Shown in pieces: positions 26,148 through 34,986 of a stretch of 64,000 nucleotides of DNA. The position numbers were made by a program, and so were the translations under genes. Each line of letters opens with the position of its first letter. Positions within the stretch are counted from its first letter, which is position 1. This DNA comes from Flavisolibacter longurius (lineage in GTDB: Bacteria; Bacteroidota; Bacteroidia; Chitinophagales; Chitinophagaceae). The stretch is from positions 62,001 to 126,000 of the forward strand of contig JABUMY010000010.1 in assembly GCA_013327885.1 (NCBI GenBank), in the 5' to 3' direction. The notes under the pieces are model-generated. The model saw nothing but the letters and a program-made list of their open reading frames with translations. It had not been told where the DNA came from and did not search any database.

Positions 26148-27146
26148 TCAAAATCCTTGTTGGAAATAGGCTATTTCTTTTTGAAGATCGATAAATGGAT
26201 GTGAATCCTGCAAAGCGACTGCTTTTTGGTATGACTTCATTAGAAATTGCTTGTGACTTTCCGAAGATGGATTAAAAGCCTTGTGCTGAAAAGCGAGGTT
26301 GATGGTGTGCAATTCTTCCATCAGTCCTTTCGTTTTTTCATCCATGCAGGCATCAACCAGCTTTTCCCATACATATTGGGTGGCAAAATAATTGGGATGC
26401 ACCAGGTCCTCTGCATAAAACCGGTAATCCCGCAGGTCATCAATCACCAGTTCATATGCCGGGAAATAAAACAACCGGTCAAACTTATCAACAAGGTGGT
26501 GAACAGCACTGATCAATACCGCTTTGCTACGGTTATTTTCTACCACTCCTTCCCGTAAATGCCGCACAGGACTGATGGTAAAAATAATCTTCAGCTTACT
26601 GTTAAAATGAAACAGTCGGTGAATAACGTTGTCGAGTACCCGCAGTACATCTTCCGTTTGCAACAGTTTGCGTGAAAACCAGTCGGCCGGCGCTTTGTGA
26701 TTGTTAGCAGCCACGGAACCAACAATGGCGTTGGCAGCCTTTTCTGTCAATTGGTACACCCATGCTGATCCTAGGGTAATGAACAGGTAGTCGGCTTCTT
26801 TAAGAAATTGGTGTGCCTCCGTGACGGCGCTATTGATCTTAGCCAACGACTCATCAGCCCTAAGTCCCGAAAAGCGGCTGTGATGTTTCCAGCTATGCCA
26901 GGCCTCGTTAATCGTAAAAAGATCATCGGCGATAAAATCTTTCTTTTCTATATAATCCGTCAGCGCTTCTGCAACACTGACGGGATTGAATAAAATGCCG
27001 TTTGGATTTTGCAGCGTTGTGAATTTGTAGGAATCGAGCTTTGCCCCAATGTTTTCTGTAAAGCAGGAACCCATCAACAACAGTTTGTGTTGGTGGGTAA
27101 CTGGTTCCGGTAGTTTTTTGATGGGGAACTCAAATCTGAACTTCAT
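26148..27146 (-). CDS. GSCFA-domain protein
   Basis: A 332-residue soluble protein with LLMGSCFTENIG near the N-terminus, the defining GSCFA motif of a Bacteroidota/proteobacterial family with an SGNH-hydrolase-like fold. Other conserved blocks are LFITLGSAWVY, FTISPVRHLREG and DLVHPNYFATQYVWE, the last resembling the DxxH catalytic end of SGNH esterases. An acyl or esterase activity is inferred, not shown. It is the last gene of the leftward run that starts with the Xre antitoxin. Confidence 0.8.
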   Translation of the reverse strand: MKFRFEFPIKKLPEPVTHQHKLLLMGSCFTENIGAKLDSYKFTTLQNPNGILFNPVSVAEALTDYIEKKDFIADDLFTINEAWHSWKHHSRFSGLRADESLAKINSAVTEAHQFLKEADYLFITLGSAWVYQLTEKAANAIVGSVAANNHKAPADWFSRKLLQTEDVLRVLDNVIHRLFHFNSKLKIIFTISPVRHLREGVVENNRSKAVLISAVHHLVDKFDRLFYFPAYELVIDDLRDYRFYAEDLVHPNYFATQYVWEKLVDACMDEKTKGLMEELHTINLAFQHKAFNPSSESHKQFLMKSYQKAVALQDSHPFIDLQKEIAYFQQGF

Positions 27147-27149
27147 TTA

Positions 27150-27180
27150 AACACGAATTTTTTCACGGATTACACGAATG
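27150..27180. repeat. Three near-copies of CACGAAT
   Basis: CACGAAT, CACGGAT and CACGAAT recur at about 12-base steps in the 41-base spacer between the GSCFA and HMG-CoA lyase genes. This resembles low-complexity intergenic filler rather than a defined element. Confidence 0.4.
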
Positions 27181-27187
27181 GAGAACA

Positions 27188-28051
27188 TTAAACAAAAACC
27201 TGTTTGGCAAGTTGCACACTGCTTCGGTAGGCTTCCAAATTTAGTCTGGTTTCTATTCCTGAAGCTTCCAAAGTGGAAATAATCCAGTCGGTGTTCATGT
27301 TGCCAACCAGGTCATTGCCTGCCATGGGACAGCCACCGATACCTAACAGGGCACCATCAATGCGGCGACAGCCAGACTTGAGCGCAGCATCCAGCTTTGG
27401 TTGCCAGTTGGCAGGCGTTGCGTGGAGGTGTACGCCAAAATTGATTTCCGGGTACTGCGGTTGTAAGGTTTGCAAAGCAAATGAAATTTGCTCCGGCGTG
27501 GCCAGTCCAACGGTATCAGCCAGGGAAATAATTTGAATACCCCTTTCCACCATTTCGCCAGCCCAATGCAGCAAGATGTCTTCGTTGTAAGCATCGCCAT
27601 ACGGATTGCCAAAGCCCATGCTCAGGTAAATTACCAATTCTTTGTTGTTTTGTTTGCAAATACGTTGTATCGCCTCCACCCTCTTCACGCTTTCACTGAC
27701 AGAACTGTTGGTATTTCTCTGCTGGAACGTTTTGGAAATGGAAAACGGGAAACCCAGGTAGCTGATCTCCTCATATTCCGAAGCTTCAGTGGCGCCACGC
27801 TCATTGGCAACAATAGCAAGTAGTTTTGTGACTGTATTTTCTGGTTTCAATCCTGCCAACACTTCCTTGGTATCGGCCATTTGGGGAATAGCCTTTGGCG
27901 AAACAAAGGAGCCAAAATCCAGGGTATGAAAACCGACCTGCATCAAAGCATTGAGATATGCGATTTTTGTCTCCGTTGGAATGAAATGCGACCAGCCCTG
28001 CATCGCATCGCGGGGACATTCCACCAACTGTATTTGTTTCTTCTCCTGCAT
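27188..28051 (-). CDS. Hydroxymethylglutaryl-CoA lyase
   Basis: A 287-residue HMGL-like TIM barrel that splits HMG-CoA into acetoacetate and acetyl-CoA in leucine catabolism. VECPRDAMQGW carries the N-terminal RDxxQ metal/catalytic motif, GVHLHATPANW the metal-binding His pair, and GIGGCPMAGNDLVGN the flexible loop with the catalytic Cys. The start is 6 bases after the rlmB stop, so the genes are co-transcribed. Confidence 0.92.
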   Translation of the reverse strand: MQEKKQIQLVECPRDAMQGWSHFIPTETKIAYLNALMQVGFHTLDFGSFVSPKAIPQMADTKEVLAGLKPENTVTKLLAIVANERGATEASEYEEISYLGFPFSISKTFQQRNTNSSVSESVKRVEAIQRICKQNNKELVIYLSMGFGNPYGDAYNEDILLHWAGEMVERGIQIISLADTVGLATPEQISFALQTLQPQYPEINFGVHLHATPANWQPKLDAALKSGCRRIDGALLGIGGCPMAGNDLVGNMNTDWIISTLEASGIETRLNLEAYRSSVQLAKQVFV

Positions 28052-28057
28052 GCGGCG

Positions 28058-28858
28058 CTATTTAGCAAACAAACGTTGTTTCATGGCTTCGTACAGGATC
28101 ATTCCGGTTGCCACGGAAACGTTAAGGGATTCAAATTCATTGGCCATCGGTATATGAAAACGTTCATCACTTGCTTTCAACAGGGCCGGGTAAATACCTT
28201 TTTCTTCGCTGCCCATAATTATGGCCAGGGGCTCAGTAAAGTCAAGGGTGAAAATGTTGCTCTTTGCTGTCATTTCACTGGCCAGTACTTTGATGCCGTT
28301 CAGATGCAGTTCATCTACAGCTTTTAGTAAACTGCCAACGCGGCATACGGCAATTTTTTCAAGAGCGCCGGCAGACGTAAGAACAGCGTCTTCGTTCAGC
28401 ATGCCCACACCCTTATCGGGGATGATGATGGCCTGCACCCCCGTGCAGAGCGCTGTACGGGCAATGCCGCCGATGTTGCGGATGTCGGTAATGCCGTCCA
28501 GGAGCAGGAAAAGCGGCGTTTCACCTTTTTCCACTACAAAGGAGATCACCTCCTGCAAATCGAGGTATTGCACACGGGAGATCATGGCTACGCAACCTTC
28601 ATGGCCGCTTACATGAAAGCTATCCAGCTTGGCAGCCGGCACTTTGTTCACAGGAATTTTTTGCTGCACAGCCAACTGGCTGATCTCTGCAAGTTCTTTT
28701 CCACCGCTGTCGTTTTGCAGGTACACACGTTCCAAAGGTTTCCCTTCTTTTAGTGCTTCTTTTACCGCTTTGCGACCGATGATGAGGGATGATTTTTTCG
28801 GCCTTTGTTGTGATCTGAAATGTTTCAAATGCAAATTATTTTTTGATACGCCTGTCAA
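28058..28858 (-). CDS. rlmB: TrmH/SpoU-family RNA 2'-O-methyltransferase (RlmB-like)
   Basis: A 266-residue SPOUT methyltransferase. The N-terminal substrate-binding domain starts at IIGRKAVKEAL. The knot domain has motif 1 NIGGIARTA, motif 2 IIMGSEEKGI and motif 3 ESLNVSVATGMILYEA. RlmB makes Gm2251 in 23S rRNA in E. coli; target identity here is inferred from overall similarity. The start overlaps the end of the RES gene by 23 bases. Confidence 0.88.
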   Translation of the reverse strand: MTGVSKNNLHLKHFRSQQRPKKSSLIIGRKAVKEALKEGKPLERVYLQNDSGGKELAEISQLAVQQKIPVNKVPAAKLDSFHVSGHEGCVAMISRVQYLDLQEVISFVVEKGETPLFLLLDGITDIRNIGGIARTALCTGVQAIIIPDKGVGMLNEDAVLTSAGALEKIAVCRVGSLLKAVDELHLNGIKVLASEMTAKSNIFTLDFTEPLAIIMGSEEKGIYPALLKASDERFHIPMANEFESLNVSVATGMILYEAMKQRLFAK

Positions 28859-29285
28859 AAGTAAAGGGCTCTACTTCTACCAGGCGTACATTTTTAAAAT
28901 CCGGGTGCAATGGATTCAATAAGTAATTGAACTCGGAGGGAACGATCACGGAAGGAAGTTGCAAGGCAAGGTGCTGCTGTAGCTGTTTGGTACCCCAGGC
29001 CCGCACGGCATCCGGTGAAGGCAGTTCCATCCAACCCGCCGGCAACTCTTTGTGCCCAAACCGGGTCCAGCAGTTATCAGGGATCTCGTAGGCTGTAAAG
29101 GCAAGATTGGGATTCATTTCGTCCAGCGAAACGTTGGCAGCATATTCCAGCACACAAAGCGACTTGGCGCCGGAGGCGTAAATACAGGGTTGACCAATAT
29201 TGTTCCAACGTCCCCCATGCAGTTTGGCGCCTTCTCCTGTCATCTGGCGGGCAAATTTTGTGCTTCCTAAGTGGTAAACGATCAT
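28836..29285 (-). CDS. RES-domain toxin (NAD+-degrading)
   Basis: A 149-residue RES toxin. The three eponymous residues are visible: Arg26 in HGGRWNN, Glu47 in CVLEYAANV and Ser117 in VIVPSEFNYLLNP. Characterised members deplete cellular NAD+ by phosphorolysis or hydrolysis. The ATG overlaps the stop of the upstream Xre antitoxin by one base (TGATG on the coding strand), the standard arrangement, and its 3' end overlaps rlmB. Confidence 0.9.
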   Translation of the reverse strand: MIVYHLGSTKFARQMTGEGAKLHGGRWNNIGQPCIYASGAKSLCVLEYAANVSLDEMNPNLAFTAYEIPDNCWTRFGHKELPAGWMELPSPDAVRAWGTKQLQQHLALQLPSVIVPSEFNYLLNPLHPDFKNVRLVEVEPFTFDRRIKK

Positions 29286-29749
29286 CAGCTATACACTCCG
29301 TATTCGATCCTTCCAATCAGGTGACGCACTTCTTCGATGCCATACAGGGTGTCGATAAGGCTCAACGGCGTAATGCCACCCAGGGCCCGGTTTTCTTTTT
29401 TCATCCAGGTGTTGAACTTCTGCCGGTCACCGAATACTTCGTACCCATACGAATAAAGATCGGCAAGCAAAAAGATACGTTCGCTGATGTACTGGTCAAA
29501 CTTGGCCTTGCCTTTTTTGCCGTGCAAAGTGGCCTTGGTTACGTTCAGCAATTTCGCCAGGGATTCGTAATCCAGTTCAGCGCCGTTTTTCAGGTTCTCC
29601 AGTTCTTCCTTGGAGACCCCTTCTTTAATGGCATCGATCTTATCAAACGAGTTCCATCGGTACACCGGCACCACCTTGGCCCTTTTGGAGGAAACCTTTG
29701 TTAAGGGATTCAGTGTTTGATAGACAACGGCTGCTTCTTTCGCCTCCAT
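29285..29749 (-). CDS. Xre/MbcA/ParS-type antitoxin (DUF2384)
   Basis: A 154-residue antitoxin: an N-terminal helix-turn-helix region (LAKLLNVTKATLHGKK, about residues 63-78) and a C-terminal toxin-binding domain with VFGDRQKFNTWMKKENRALGG and PLSLIDTLYGIEEV, the conserved DUF2384 block. It neutralises the RES toxin encoded directly downstream and normally represses its own promoter. A palindrome at 29760-29777, 10 bases before the ATG, is a good candidate operator. Confidence 0.9.
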   Translation of the reverse strand: MEAKEAAVVYQTLNPLTKVSSKRAKVVPVYRWNSFDKIDAIKEGVSKEELENLKNGAELDYESLAKLLNVTKATLHGKKGKAKFDQYISERIFLLADLYSYGYEVFGDRQKFNTWMKKENRALGGITPLSLIDTLYGIEEVRHLIGRIEYGVYS

Positions 29750-29759
29750 AGTTTAATTT

Positions 29760-29777
29760 TATACTAAGTTAAGTATA
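29760..29777 (-). promoter_or_regulatory. Palindrome upstream of the Xre antitoxin (candidate operator)
   Basis: TATACT (29760-29765) and AGTATA (29772-29777) form a perfect 6-base inverted repeat around AAGTTA. It starts 10 bases upstream of the antitoxin ATG, where autoregulatory Xre antitoxins bind. Confidence 0.5.
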
Positions 29778-29803
29778 TTTTTTTACACTTTCAGCAACCG
29801 CCT

Positions 29804-29832
29804 AAAAAAAGGGTTGCGGTGGCAACCCTTTT
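29804..29832 (-). terminator. Terminator after metK
   Basis: AAAAGGGTTGC and GCAACCCTTTT form an 11-base stem around GGTG; seven T residues follow on the minus strand. It lies 3 bases past the metK stop. Confidence 0.9.
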
Positions 29833-29835
29833 GTT

Positions 29836-31089
29836 TTATTTCAGACCAAAGGCTTTTTTTACTTTGGCCACATAGTCGAGTTTTTCCCAGGTAAAGAGCT
29901 CCACTTTTTTCTTGATGGTCTTGCCATCCGGCGAAAAGAACTCTTTTGTAACTACTTCTGGTTTACGTCCCATGTGCCCGTAAGCGGCGGTTTCGCTATA
30001 GATCGGCGTACGCAGTTTCAGGCGCTGCTCAATAAAATAAGGACGCATGTCAAAAATGCTTTCCACCAGGCGTGCAATCTCACCATCGCTCATATCCACT
30101 TTCGCTGTACCATAGGTGTTTACGTAAATACCCATCGGTTGGGCCACACCAATCGCATACGAAACCTGCACCAGCACTTCATCACAAACGCCGGCAGCTA
30201 CCAGGTTTTTGGCAATGTGTCTTGTAGCGTAGGCGGCAGAACGGTCAACTTTAGAGGGATCTTTTCCGCTGAAAGCACCGCCACCATGGGCGCCTTTTCC
30301 ACCGTAGGTATCTACAATGATCTTACGGCCGGTTAAACCGGTATCACCATGCGGACCACCGATCACAAATTTACCCGTTGGGTTGATGTGATATTTGATC
30401 TGCTCATTAAACAGCTTTGCGTACTTTTTGTATTTTGATTTGACGCGGGGGATCAGGATGGAAAGAATATCCTTTTTGATCCGCTCCTGCATTTTGGCCT
30501 CGGTATCAAAATCATCGTGCTGTGTAGAAATTACAATGGCATCGATCCGCACCGGGCGGTTATCGTCGTCGTATTCCAGTGTAACCTGGCTTTTGGCATC
30601 GGGACGCAGGTATTTGATCTGCTTGTTTTCGCGGCGAAGTGCGGCGAGTTCCTGCAACAGTTTGTGTGCCAGGTCAAGTGCCAGCGGCATGTAGTCTTCT
30701 GTTTCTGCCGTTGCATAGCCAAACATCATCCCCTGATCACCGGCGCCTTGCTCTTCTTTTTTAGTACGGTCAACACCCTGGTTGATATCAGACGATTGCT
30801 CATGAATAGCAGAAAGAACGCCACAGGAATTGGCTTCAAACATGTATTCACTTTTGGTATAGCCAATGCGACGGATCACCTGGCGGGCAATTTCCTGAAC
30901 ATCGAGGTAAGCTTTTGATTTCACTTCACCTGCCAGAACAACCTGGCCGGTGGTTACCAGCGTTTCGCAGGCAACTTTTGAGTTGGGGTCAAACGCGAGG
31001 AAGTGGTCGATCAATGCGTCAGAGATCTGGTCGGCAACCTTGTCTGGATGGCCTTCTGAAACACTTTCAGATGTAAATAAGTAAGGCAT
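29836..31089 (-). CDS. metK: S-adenosylmethionine synthetase
   Basis: A 417-residue enzyme making SAM from methionine and ATP. Family motifs: [20 protein letters not shown] (methionine/metal site), [14 protein letters not shown] (signature 1), [14 protein letters not shown], and [16 protein letters not shown] (signature 2). The frame is open to 31164, but ATG 31089 (MPYLFTSES) gives the normal N-terminus. The promoter box lies 55 bases upstream, inside the loop of the previous gene's terminator. Confidence 0.96.
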   Translation of the reverse strand: MPYLFTSESVSEGHPDKVADQISDALIDHFLAFDPNSKVACETLVTTGQVVLAGEVKSKAYLDVQEIARQVIRRIGYTKSEYMFEANSCGVLSAIHEQSSDINQGVDRTKKEEQGAGDQGMMFGYATAETEDYMPLALDLAHKLLQELAALRRENKQIKYLRPDAKSQVTLEYDDDNRPVRIDAIVISTQHDDFDTEAKMQERIKKDILSILIPRVKSKYKKYAKLFNEQIKYHINPTGKFVIGGPHGDTGLTGRKIIVDTYGGKGAHGGGAFSGKDPSKVDRSAAYATRHIAKNLVAAGVCDEVLVQVSYAIGVAQPMGIYVNTYGTAKVDMSDGEIARLVESIFDMRPYFIEQRLKLRTPIYSETAAYGHMGRKPEVVTKEFFSPDGKTIKKKVELFTWEKLDYVAKVKKAFGLK

Positions 31090-31127
31090 GAAGCGAAGTT
31101 TTTTTGTGGCTTGGTAAACGCTTATTA

Positions 31128-31161
31128 AAAAATAAAACCGGGTGCAAATATAAGCACCCGG
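31128..31161 (-). terminator. Terminator after the DUF4270 gene, with a promoter box in its loop
   Basis: A perfect 8-base stem CCGGGTGC (31138-31145) with GCACCCGG (31154-31161) and an 8-base loop; on the minus strand TTTTATTTTTT follows. The loop carries most of the metK -7 box. Confidence 0.85.
31145..31152 (-). promoter_or_regulatory. -7 box (TATATTTG) for metK
   Basis: TATATTTG on the minus strand matches TAnnTTTG. It lies in the loop of the terminator hairpin and uses the first base of its 3' arm, 55 bases before the metK ATG. Confidence 0.45.
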
Positions 31162-31166
31162 CAAGA

Positions 31167-32588
31167 TTATAAGTTGGAATAAATTATGCGCATCCGTAGC
31201 CGTCTTTCCGGGCTGGGATGGCTCGGGCCTGCAATAACAACACGGCCGCTGGCGATGTTACTTAGGTTGGTAACCGAAACATATTGACCAAGGTTTTTGG
31301 CAAACAACGTGCTTCGAAGAGGCCCATACAGGCGCATGGTATCATTCCGTTCTTTGCGGGTCACAAGGCCCTGGACATAACGGGTCAGGTTAAAGCGATA
31401 GCTGTTATCGCTGCGCAACGAACCGCCAAATTGTGAAAGGTTGAGAGATCCCGAAGCATCGATCTGGATGTCATCATGAAATAAAAAAGCGGTGTCCGTT
31501 GTTCCTTTATGATCAAGCAATAACCGTCCGGGAACCGTAAAAATATTGTCACTTGCAGAAGGCACTTTGTATGCAATCAACTCTGCCCGGTGTATGATCT
31601 TGTTGGGAAATGCGCTCAAACCCGGGATAGAAATAGAAGCATAAGAACCCAACGGCGACGATTGGATATATAGCTGCTGTGGGTTCGGCTTACTCAGGTT
31701 GGCTGTGTATTCGCCACTCTCGGTCCGGCGGATGGAATTTGCCTGGCTGTAATTCACATGCTTGAAAACAGCCGATGCGGTATCCTTCACGCCATCTTTG
31801 GAAAAGCGGTAATAAACCGTTAAAGCAGAAGTCGTATTGTTCGCACTAAAATATGACAACAATCCCTGGCCACTAACATCGGTGGTTTTCAAAGCCAGCC
31901 CACGAAACATGGTCCTGAAAAGCGAATCACTTTTATAGCCACCATTGCCGGTTGTATCAAATTGAGACAGCCGTTGCCCCAGCGAATTGGCCAGCTTGAT
32001 GCGCAGCACATTTACCAGTTTTGTTGTATCCTTTTTTTGGATAAGTGTAATGGTATCTTTGAACTGTGAAGGTGTAAAGGAAGCGGTTCCCAAAGCCGGA
32101 CCGGTGGTAAATCCAGGATGGTCAAAACGGTAAAGCGTTGTATCGGTAAAGCCATTGTCCTTCATGATCTCTGACACTTCAACATTTACGCGGCTGCTAC
32201 CGGTTGCCGTATCGCCATAAGAACCAGCGTAAGCAAGCGTGAGAAAAACCGAATCGATACCCAATACGGAATCTTTGTTGTAAAAAGGGGAAGCATTGTA
32301 CACCGTGCTGCTTAAGTTGAAATACATATCAGCCGTGGTGGTACCAAACACAGGATCGTTTATTTTTCCCAGTGCCAGGTTCTCCGCCAGCAGGTGGCGG
32401 CTGGAGTCGTAAAAAGGATAATAGCTTGCGTTGAGATCGAGAGTCGTATCAAATGTATTGATGTTGTCTACCACAGGCAACAACTCATCCCCTAGTTCTG
32501 TGGGCTCATTTAGTTTGGTGCAGGAGTAAAGAAAAAGTATAAAACCTAGCGTCGAGAAAGCGGCCAAAACATTGAGCTTCACGTACAA
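31167..32588 (-). CDS. DUF4270 family lipoprotein
   Basis: A 473-residue protein with a lipoprotein signal ending FLYSC (lipid-acceptor Cys23), then [20 protein letters not shown], the start of the DUF4270 domain that fills the rest. The family is nearly confined to Bacteroidota, is outer-membrane anchored, and has no defined activity. It starts 24 bases after the degenerate glycogen-synthase-like gene in the same direction and ends at a strong terminator. The same gene pairing is familiar from related genomes. Confidence 0.85.
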   Translation of the reverse strand: MYVKLNVLAAFSTLGFILFLYSCTKLNEPTELGDELLPVVDNINTFDTTLDLNASYYPFYDSSRHLLAENLALGKINDPVFGTTTADMYFNLSSTVYNASPFYNKDSVLGIDSVFLTLAYAGSYGDTATGSSRVNVEVSEIMKDNGFTDTTLYRFDHPGFTTGPALGTASFTPSQFKDTITLIQKKDTTKLVNVLRIKLANSLGQRLSQFDTTGNGGYKSDSLFRTMFRGLALKTTDVSGQGLLSYFSANNTTSALTVYYRFSKDGVKDTASAVFKHVNYSQANSIRRTESGEYTANLSKPNPQQLYIQSSPLGSYASISIPGLSAFPNKIIHRAELIAYKVPSASDNIFTVPGRLLLDHKGTTDTAFLFHDDIQIDASGSLNLSQFGGSLRSDNSYRFNLTRYVQGLVTRKERNDTMRLYGPLRSTLFAKNLGQYVSVTNLSNIASGRVVIAGPSHPSPERRLRMRIIYSNL

Positions 32589-32612
32589 TAATTAATCTGT
32601 GAGTAGAATTTA

Positions 32613-33428
32613 TTACTTGCTCGCAAGATCGCTATACAGTTGTAAATAGTCTGTTAAATCAGATTCATCATTGTATGGCAGGGTCTTCTTTCCTTTCACT
32701 TTGGAAAACTCTTCCGAAAGCTTTTTGTCAGGGTTATCTGCGCCGAATGTAATGGCATCGGCATAGGTCGCACCAATGCGCATCAGGGCCTGGTTGTTGG
32801 CTTCTTTGAAAGGCTCAAAGTCTTTGTCTTTCAAAGAGGTACCGATCTGCGCTTTTTTGATAAAATCCGCTTCCAGCTTGTCTTTGAAAGTGGTCTGTCC
32901 AATGGTATACACTACTTTGCTGTGGGCAAAAACAGGCTCTTTCTTGTAAACGGTTTTCAGGTACATAGGTATCAAGCCAGACATCCAGCCGCTGCAATGG
33001 ATAATGTCGGGAGGCCAGCCAAATTTCTTTACCGTTTCCAATGCGCCTTTACAGAAAAACACCGTACGCAAACCGTTGTCATCAAACCAGGCTTCGTTTT
33101 CGTCGGTGAAAATATACTTGCGTTTAAAGAGGTCTTCGTTGTCAAGAAAATATACCTGCAGGCGTGCATTGGGCAATGAAGCCACTTTGATCTGAAGAGG
33201 AAAATCTTCGTTATCGATAGAGATATTGATACCCGAAAGGCGTACCACTTCATGCAAACGATGGCGACGTTCATTGATAGCACCAAAGCGCGGCATGATG
33301 CAGCGCACTTCGAAGCCGCCATCATTCGCCTTGATTGCCAGCTTATTTACTACTTCTGAAAATTCAGTCAACTCGAGATAAGGAGACATTTCGTTGGCAA
33401 TAAATAAAATTCTTTTCTTTGCTGACAT
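32613..33428 (-). CDS. Glycogen/starch synthase-like protein, N-terminal domain only
   Basis: A 271-residue protein resembling only the N-terminal (GT5) half of bacterial glycogen synthase: ILFIANEMSPYLELTEFSEVV, PRFGAINERRHRLHEV, WPPDIIHCSGWMSGLIPMYL. The ADP-glucose-binding KTGGL of true synthases is replaced by ELTEF, so the key lysine is missing, and the whole C-terminal donor-binding half is absent. Glycogen synthesis is therefore unlikely. Conservation beside DUF4270 suggests a structural or regulatory role, which is inference. A TACCTTTG box lies 31 bases upstream. Confidence 0.8.
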   Translation of the reverse strand: MSAKKRILFIANEMSPYLELTEFSEVVNKLAIKANDGGFEVRCIMPRFGAINERRHRLHEVVRLSGINISIDNEDFPLQIKVASLPNARLQVYFLDNEDLFKRKYIFTDENEAWFDDNGLRTVFFCKGALETVKKFGWPPDIIHCSGWMSGLIPMYLKTVYKKEPVFAHSKVVYTIGQTTFKDKLEADFIKKAQIGTSLKDKDFEPFKEANNQALMRIGATYADAITFGADNPDKKLSEEFSKVKGKKTLPYNDESDLTDYLQLYSDLASK

Positions 33429-33459
33429 TTATACGTGTTTGAGATATACAGAAAGGTTG

Positions 33460-33467
33460 CAAAGGTA
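33460..33467 (-). promoter_or_regulatory. -7 box (TACCTTTG) for the glycogen-synthase-like gene
   Basis: An exact TAnnTTTG match on the minus strand, 31 bases before ATG 33428, in the 87-base divergent region shared with panC. Confidence 0.5.
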
Positions 33468-33473
33468 AGCAAT

Positions 33474-33481
33474 TATTTTTG
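33474..33481 (+). promoter_or_regulatory. -7 box (TATTTTTG) for panC
   Basis: An exact TAnnTTTG match 34 bases before the panC ATG; it is back to back with the box for the divergent gene, 6 bases away. Confidence 0.4.
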
Positions 33482-33515
33482 ACCTGTATCATATACACAT
33501 TGCTAAACCACAGGC

Positions 33516-34355
33516 ATGATTCTTTTCAAACAGGCTGCCAGCCTTTCTCATTTTCTCCATCAGCGTCAACACGAAGGGAAAACCGTAAGCTTTGTACCGA
33601 CCATGGGCGCCCTTCATAAGGGCCATCTTTCCTTGCTGGCAAAAGCAAGAGAAGAAACTGACCTAACGGTATGCAGTATCTTTGTTAATCCCACGCAGTT
33701 CAACAATCCCGATGACTTATCAAAATACCCGGTAACACTGGAAAAGGACATTGAACAGTTACACAGTGCCAACAGTACTGTTTTGTTCTTTCCCTCTGTA
33801 ACCGAAATTTACCCGACTGACTACCAGGCGAAACAGTATGATCTTGGCAATCTGGAAACAGTGCTCGAAGGCTTTTACAGACCCGGGCATTTCCAGGGAG
33901 TTTGCCAGGTGGTGGACAGGTTACTGGAAATTGTACATCCGAACCGACTTTACATGGGACAAAAAGATTACCAGCAATGCCAGGTGGTACAACGACTACT
34001 CCACCTGACCAACCGTGACCACATAGACATGATAACGGTGCCAACAATGCGGGAGGAAGATGGACTGGCCATGAGCAGCCGAAACATGCGGCTAAACAGC
34101 AGCCAGCGGGCAAAAGCACCTGCACTTTACAAAACATTGGGTTGGGCAAAAGAATCCATTCACCAACTCACCATCCAAGAAATAAAGCAACAGGCAATTG
34201 CAATGCTTTCGGTGGAAGGCTTTACGGTGGATTATTTCGAAATTGCCGATGCTGCTACCCTCCTGCCGGCAACTGATCATTCACAAAAGCTGGTTGCCCT
34301 GGTAGCCGCTTCACTTGACGATATCCGACTGATCGACAACCTCTCCCTCAATTAA
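33516..34355 (+). CDS. panC: Pantothenate synthetase
   Basis: A 279-residue adenylyltransferase-fold ligase that joins pantoate and beta-alanine with ATP. Signatures: FVPTMGALHKGHLSLL (HIGH-like ATP site), SIFVNPTQFNN (pantoate site), MGQKDYQQCQVV and MSSRNMRLN (KMSKS-like). Length is standard. panD, which makes the beta-alanine substrate, starts 37 bases downstream on the same strand with its own promoter box. Confidence 0.96.
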   Translation: MILFKQAASLSHFLHQRQHEGKTVSFVPTMGALHKGHLSLLAKAREETDLTVCSIFVNPTQFNNPDDLSKYPVTLEKDIEQLHSANSTVLFFPSVTEIYPTDYQAKQYDLGNLETVLEGFYRPGHFQGVCQVVDRLLEIVHPNRLYMGQKDYQQCQVVQRLLHLTNRDHIDMITVPTMREEDGLAMSSRNMRLNSSQRAKAPALYKTLGWAKESIHQLTIQEIKQQAIAMLSVEGFTVDYFEIADAATLLPATDHSQKLVALVAASLDDIRLIDNLSLN

Positions 34356-34377
34356 CATTCACTTTGCGTACCCTGCC

Positions 34378-34385
34378 TAACTTTG
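34378..34385 (+). promoter_or_regulatory. -7 box (TAACTTTG) for panD
   Basis: An exact TAnnTTTG match ending 7 bases before the panD ATG, suggesting panD has its own very short-leader transcript besides read-through from panC. Confidence 0.45.
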
Positions 34386-34392
34386 CACCGCT

Positions 34393-34737
34393 ATGAACAT
34401 TTCTGTATTAAAATCAAAAGTCCACAGGGCCGTTATCACCGAAGCTAACCTGCATTATGTTGGCAGCCTTACACTGGATGAGGACCTGATGGATGCCGCC
34501 AATTTTATTGAAAATGAAAAAGTAACGGTAGTGAATGTAAACAACGGCGAACGACTGGACACTTACCTGATCAAAGGGAAACGCGGTTCCGGTGTATGCT
34601 GCCTTAACGGACCCGCAGCCCGCAAAGGCATGACCGGCGATGTGGTTGTGATCATCTCTTATTGCTCGCTGCCATTTGAAGATGCAAAGACATTTAAGCC
34701 CTGGATCGTTTTTCCTAAAGACGGCAACAAGCTTTAA
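34393..34737 (+). CDS. panD: Aspartate 1-decarboxylase precursor
   Basis: A 114-residue pyruvoyl enzyme that makes beta-alanine from aspartate for pantothenate. The self-cleavage site Gly24-Ser25 is intact in HYVGSLTLD; Ser25 becomes the pyruvoyl group of the alpha chain. [14 protein letters not shown] is the usual N-terminal strand and [12 protein letters not shown] the conserved substrate-site loop. It sits downstream of panC, so the final pantothenate steps are encoded together. Confidence 0.95.
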   Translation: MNISVLKSKVHRAVITEANLHYVGSLTLDEDLMDAANFIENEKVTVVNVNNGERLDTYLIKGKRGSGVCCLNGPAARKGMTGDVVVIISYCSLPFEDAKTFKPWIVFPKDGNKL

Positions 34738-34765
34738 TAAGGTAAAATCGGAATGAATACTGTTG

Positions 34766-34831
34766 TTTACTGGGAGAAGCATACAAGACTTACTTTTTCA
34801 TTCACCGCCTTGCCAAAGCTCTTCCAGTAAA
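34766..34831. repeat. Imperfect long-loop inverted repeat after panD
   Basis: TTTACTGG (34766-34773) is complementary to CCAGTAAA (34824-34831), with further partial pairing inward. It lies in the 249-base gap after panD, which otherwise shows no gene or clear terminator. Confidence 0.35.
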
Positions 34832-34986
34832 TATTTTGTACTCGTGGCTTAAACAGGTTACGGATTTATATAATGCAAGAATGGTTTTGCAAATAAAAAA
34901 ACATTGCAACGCATAAATAGCGTAGTGTTTTTATCAAGGCCAACGCAAATCACCTGTCAAATCTTCTTTCCCTATCTTCACCCCGC

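Noticed and set aside
34753-34830. A 25-codon frame after panD
   Set aside because: Too short, no promoter box, and it is largely the arms and loop of an inverted repeat.
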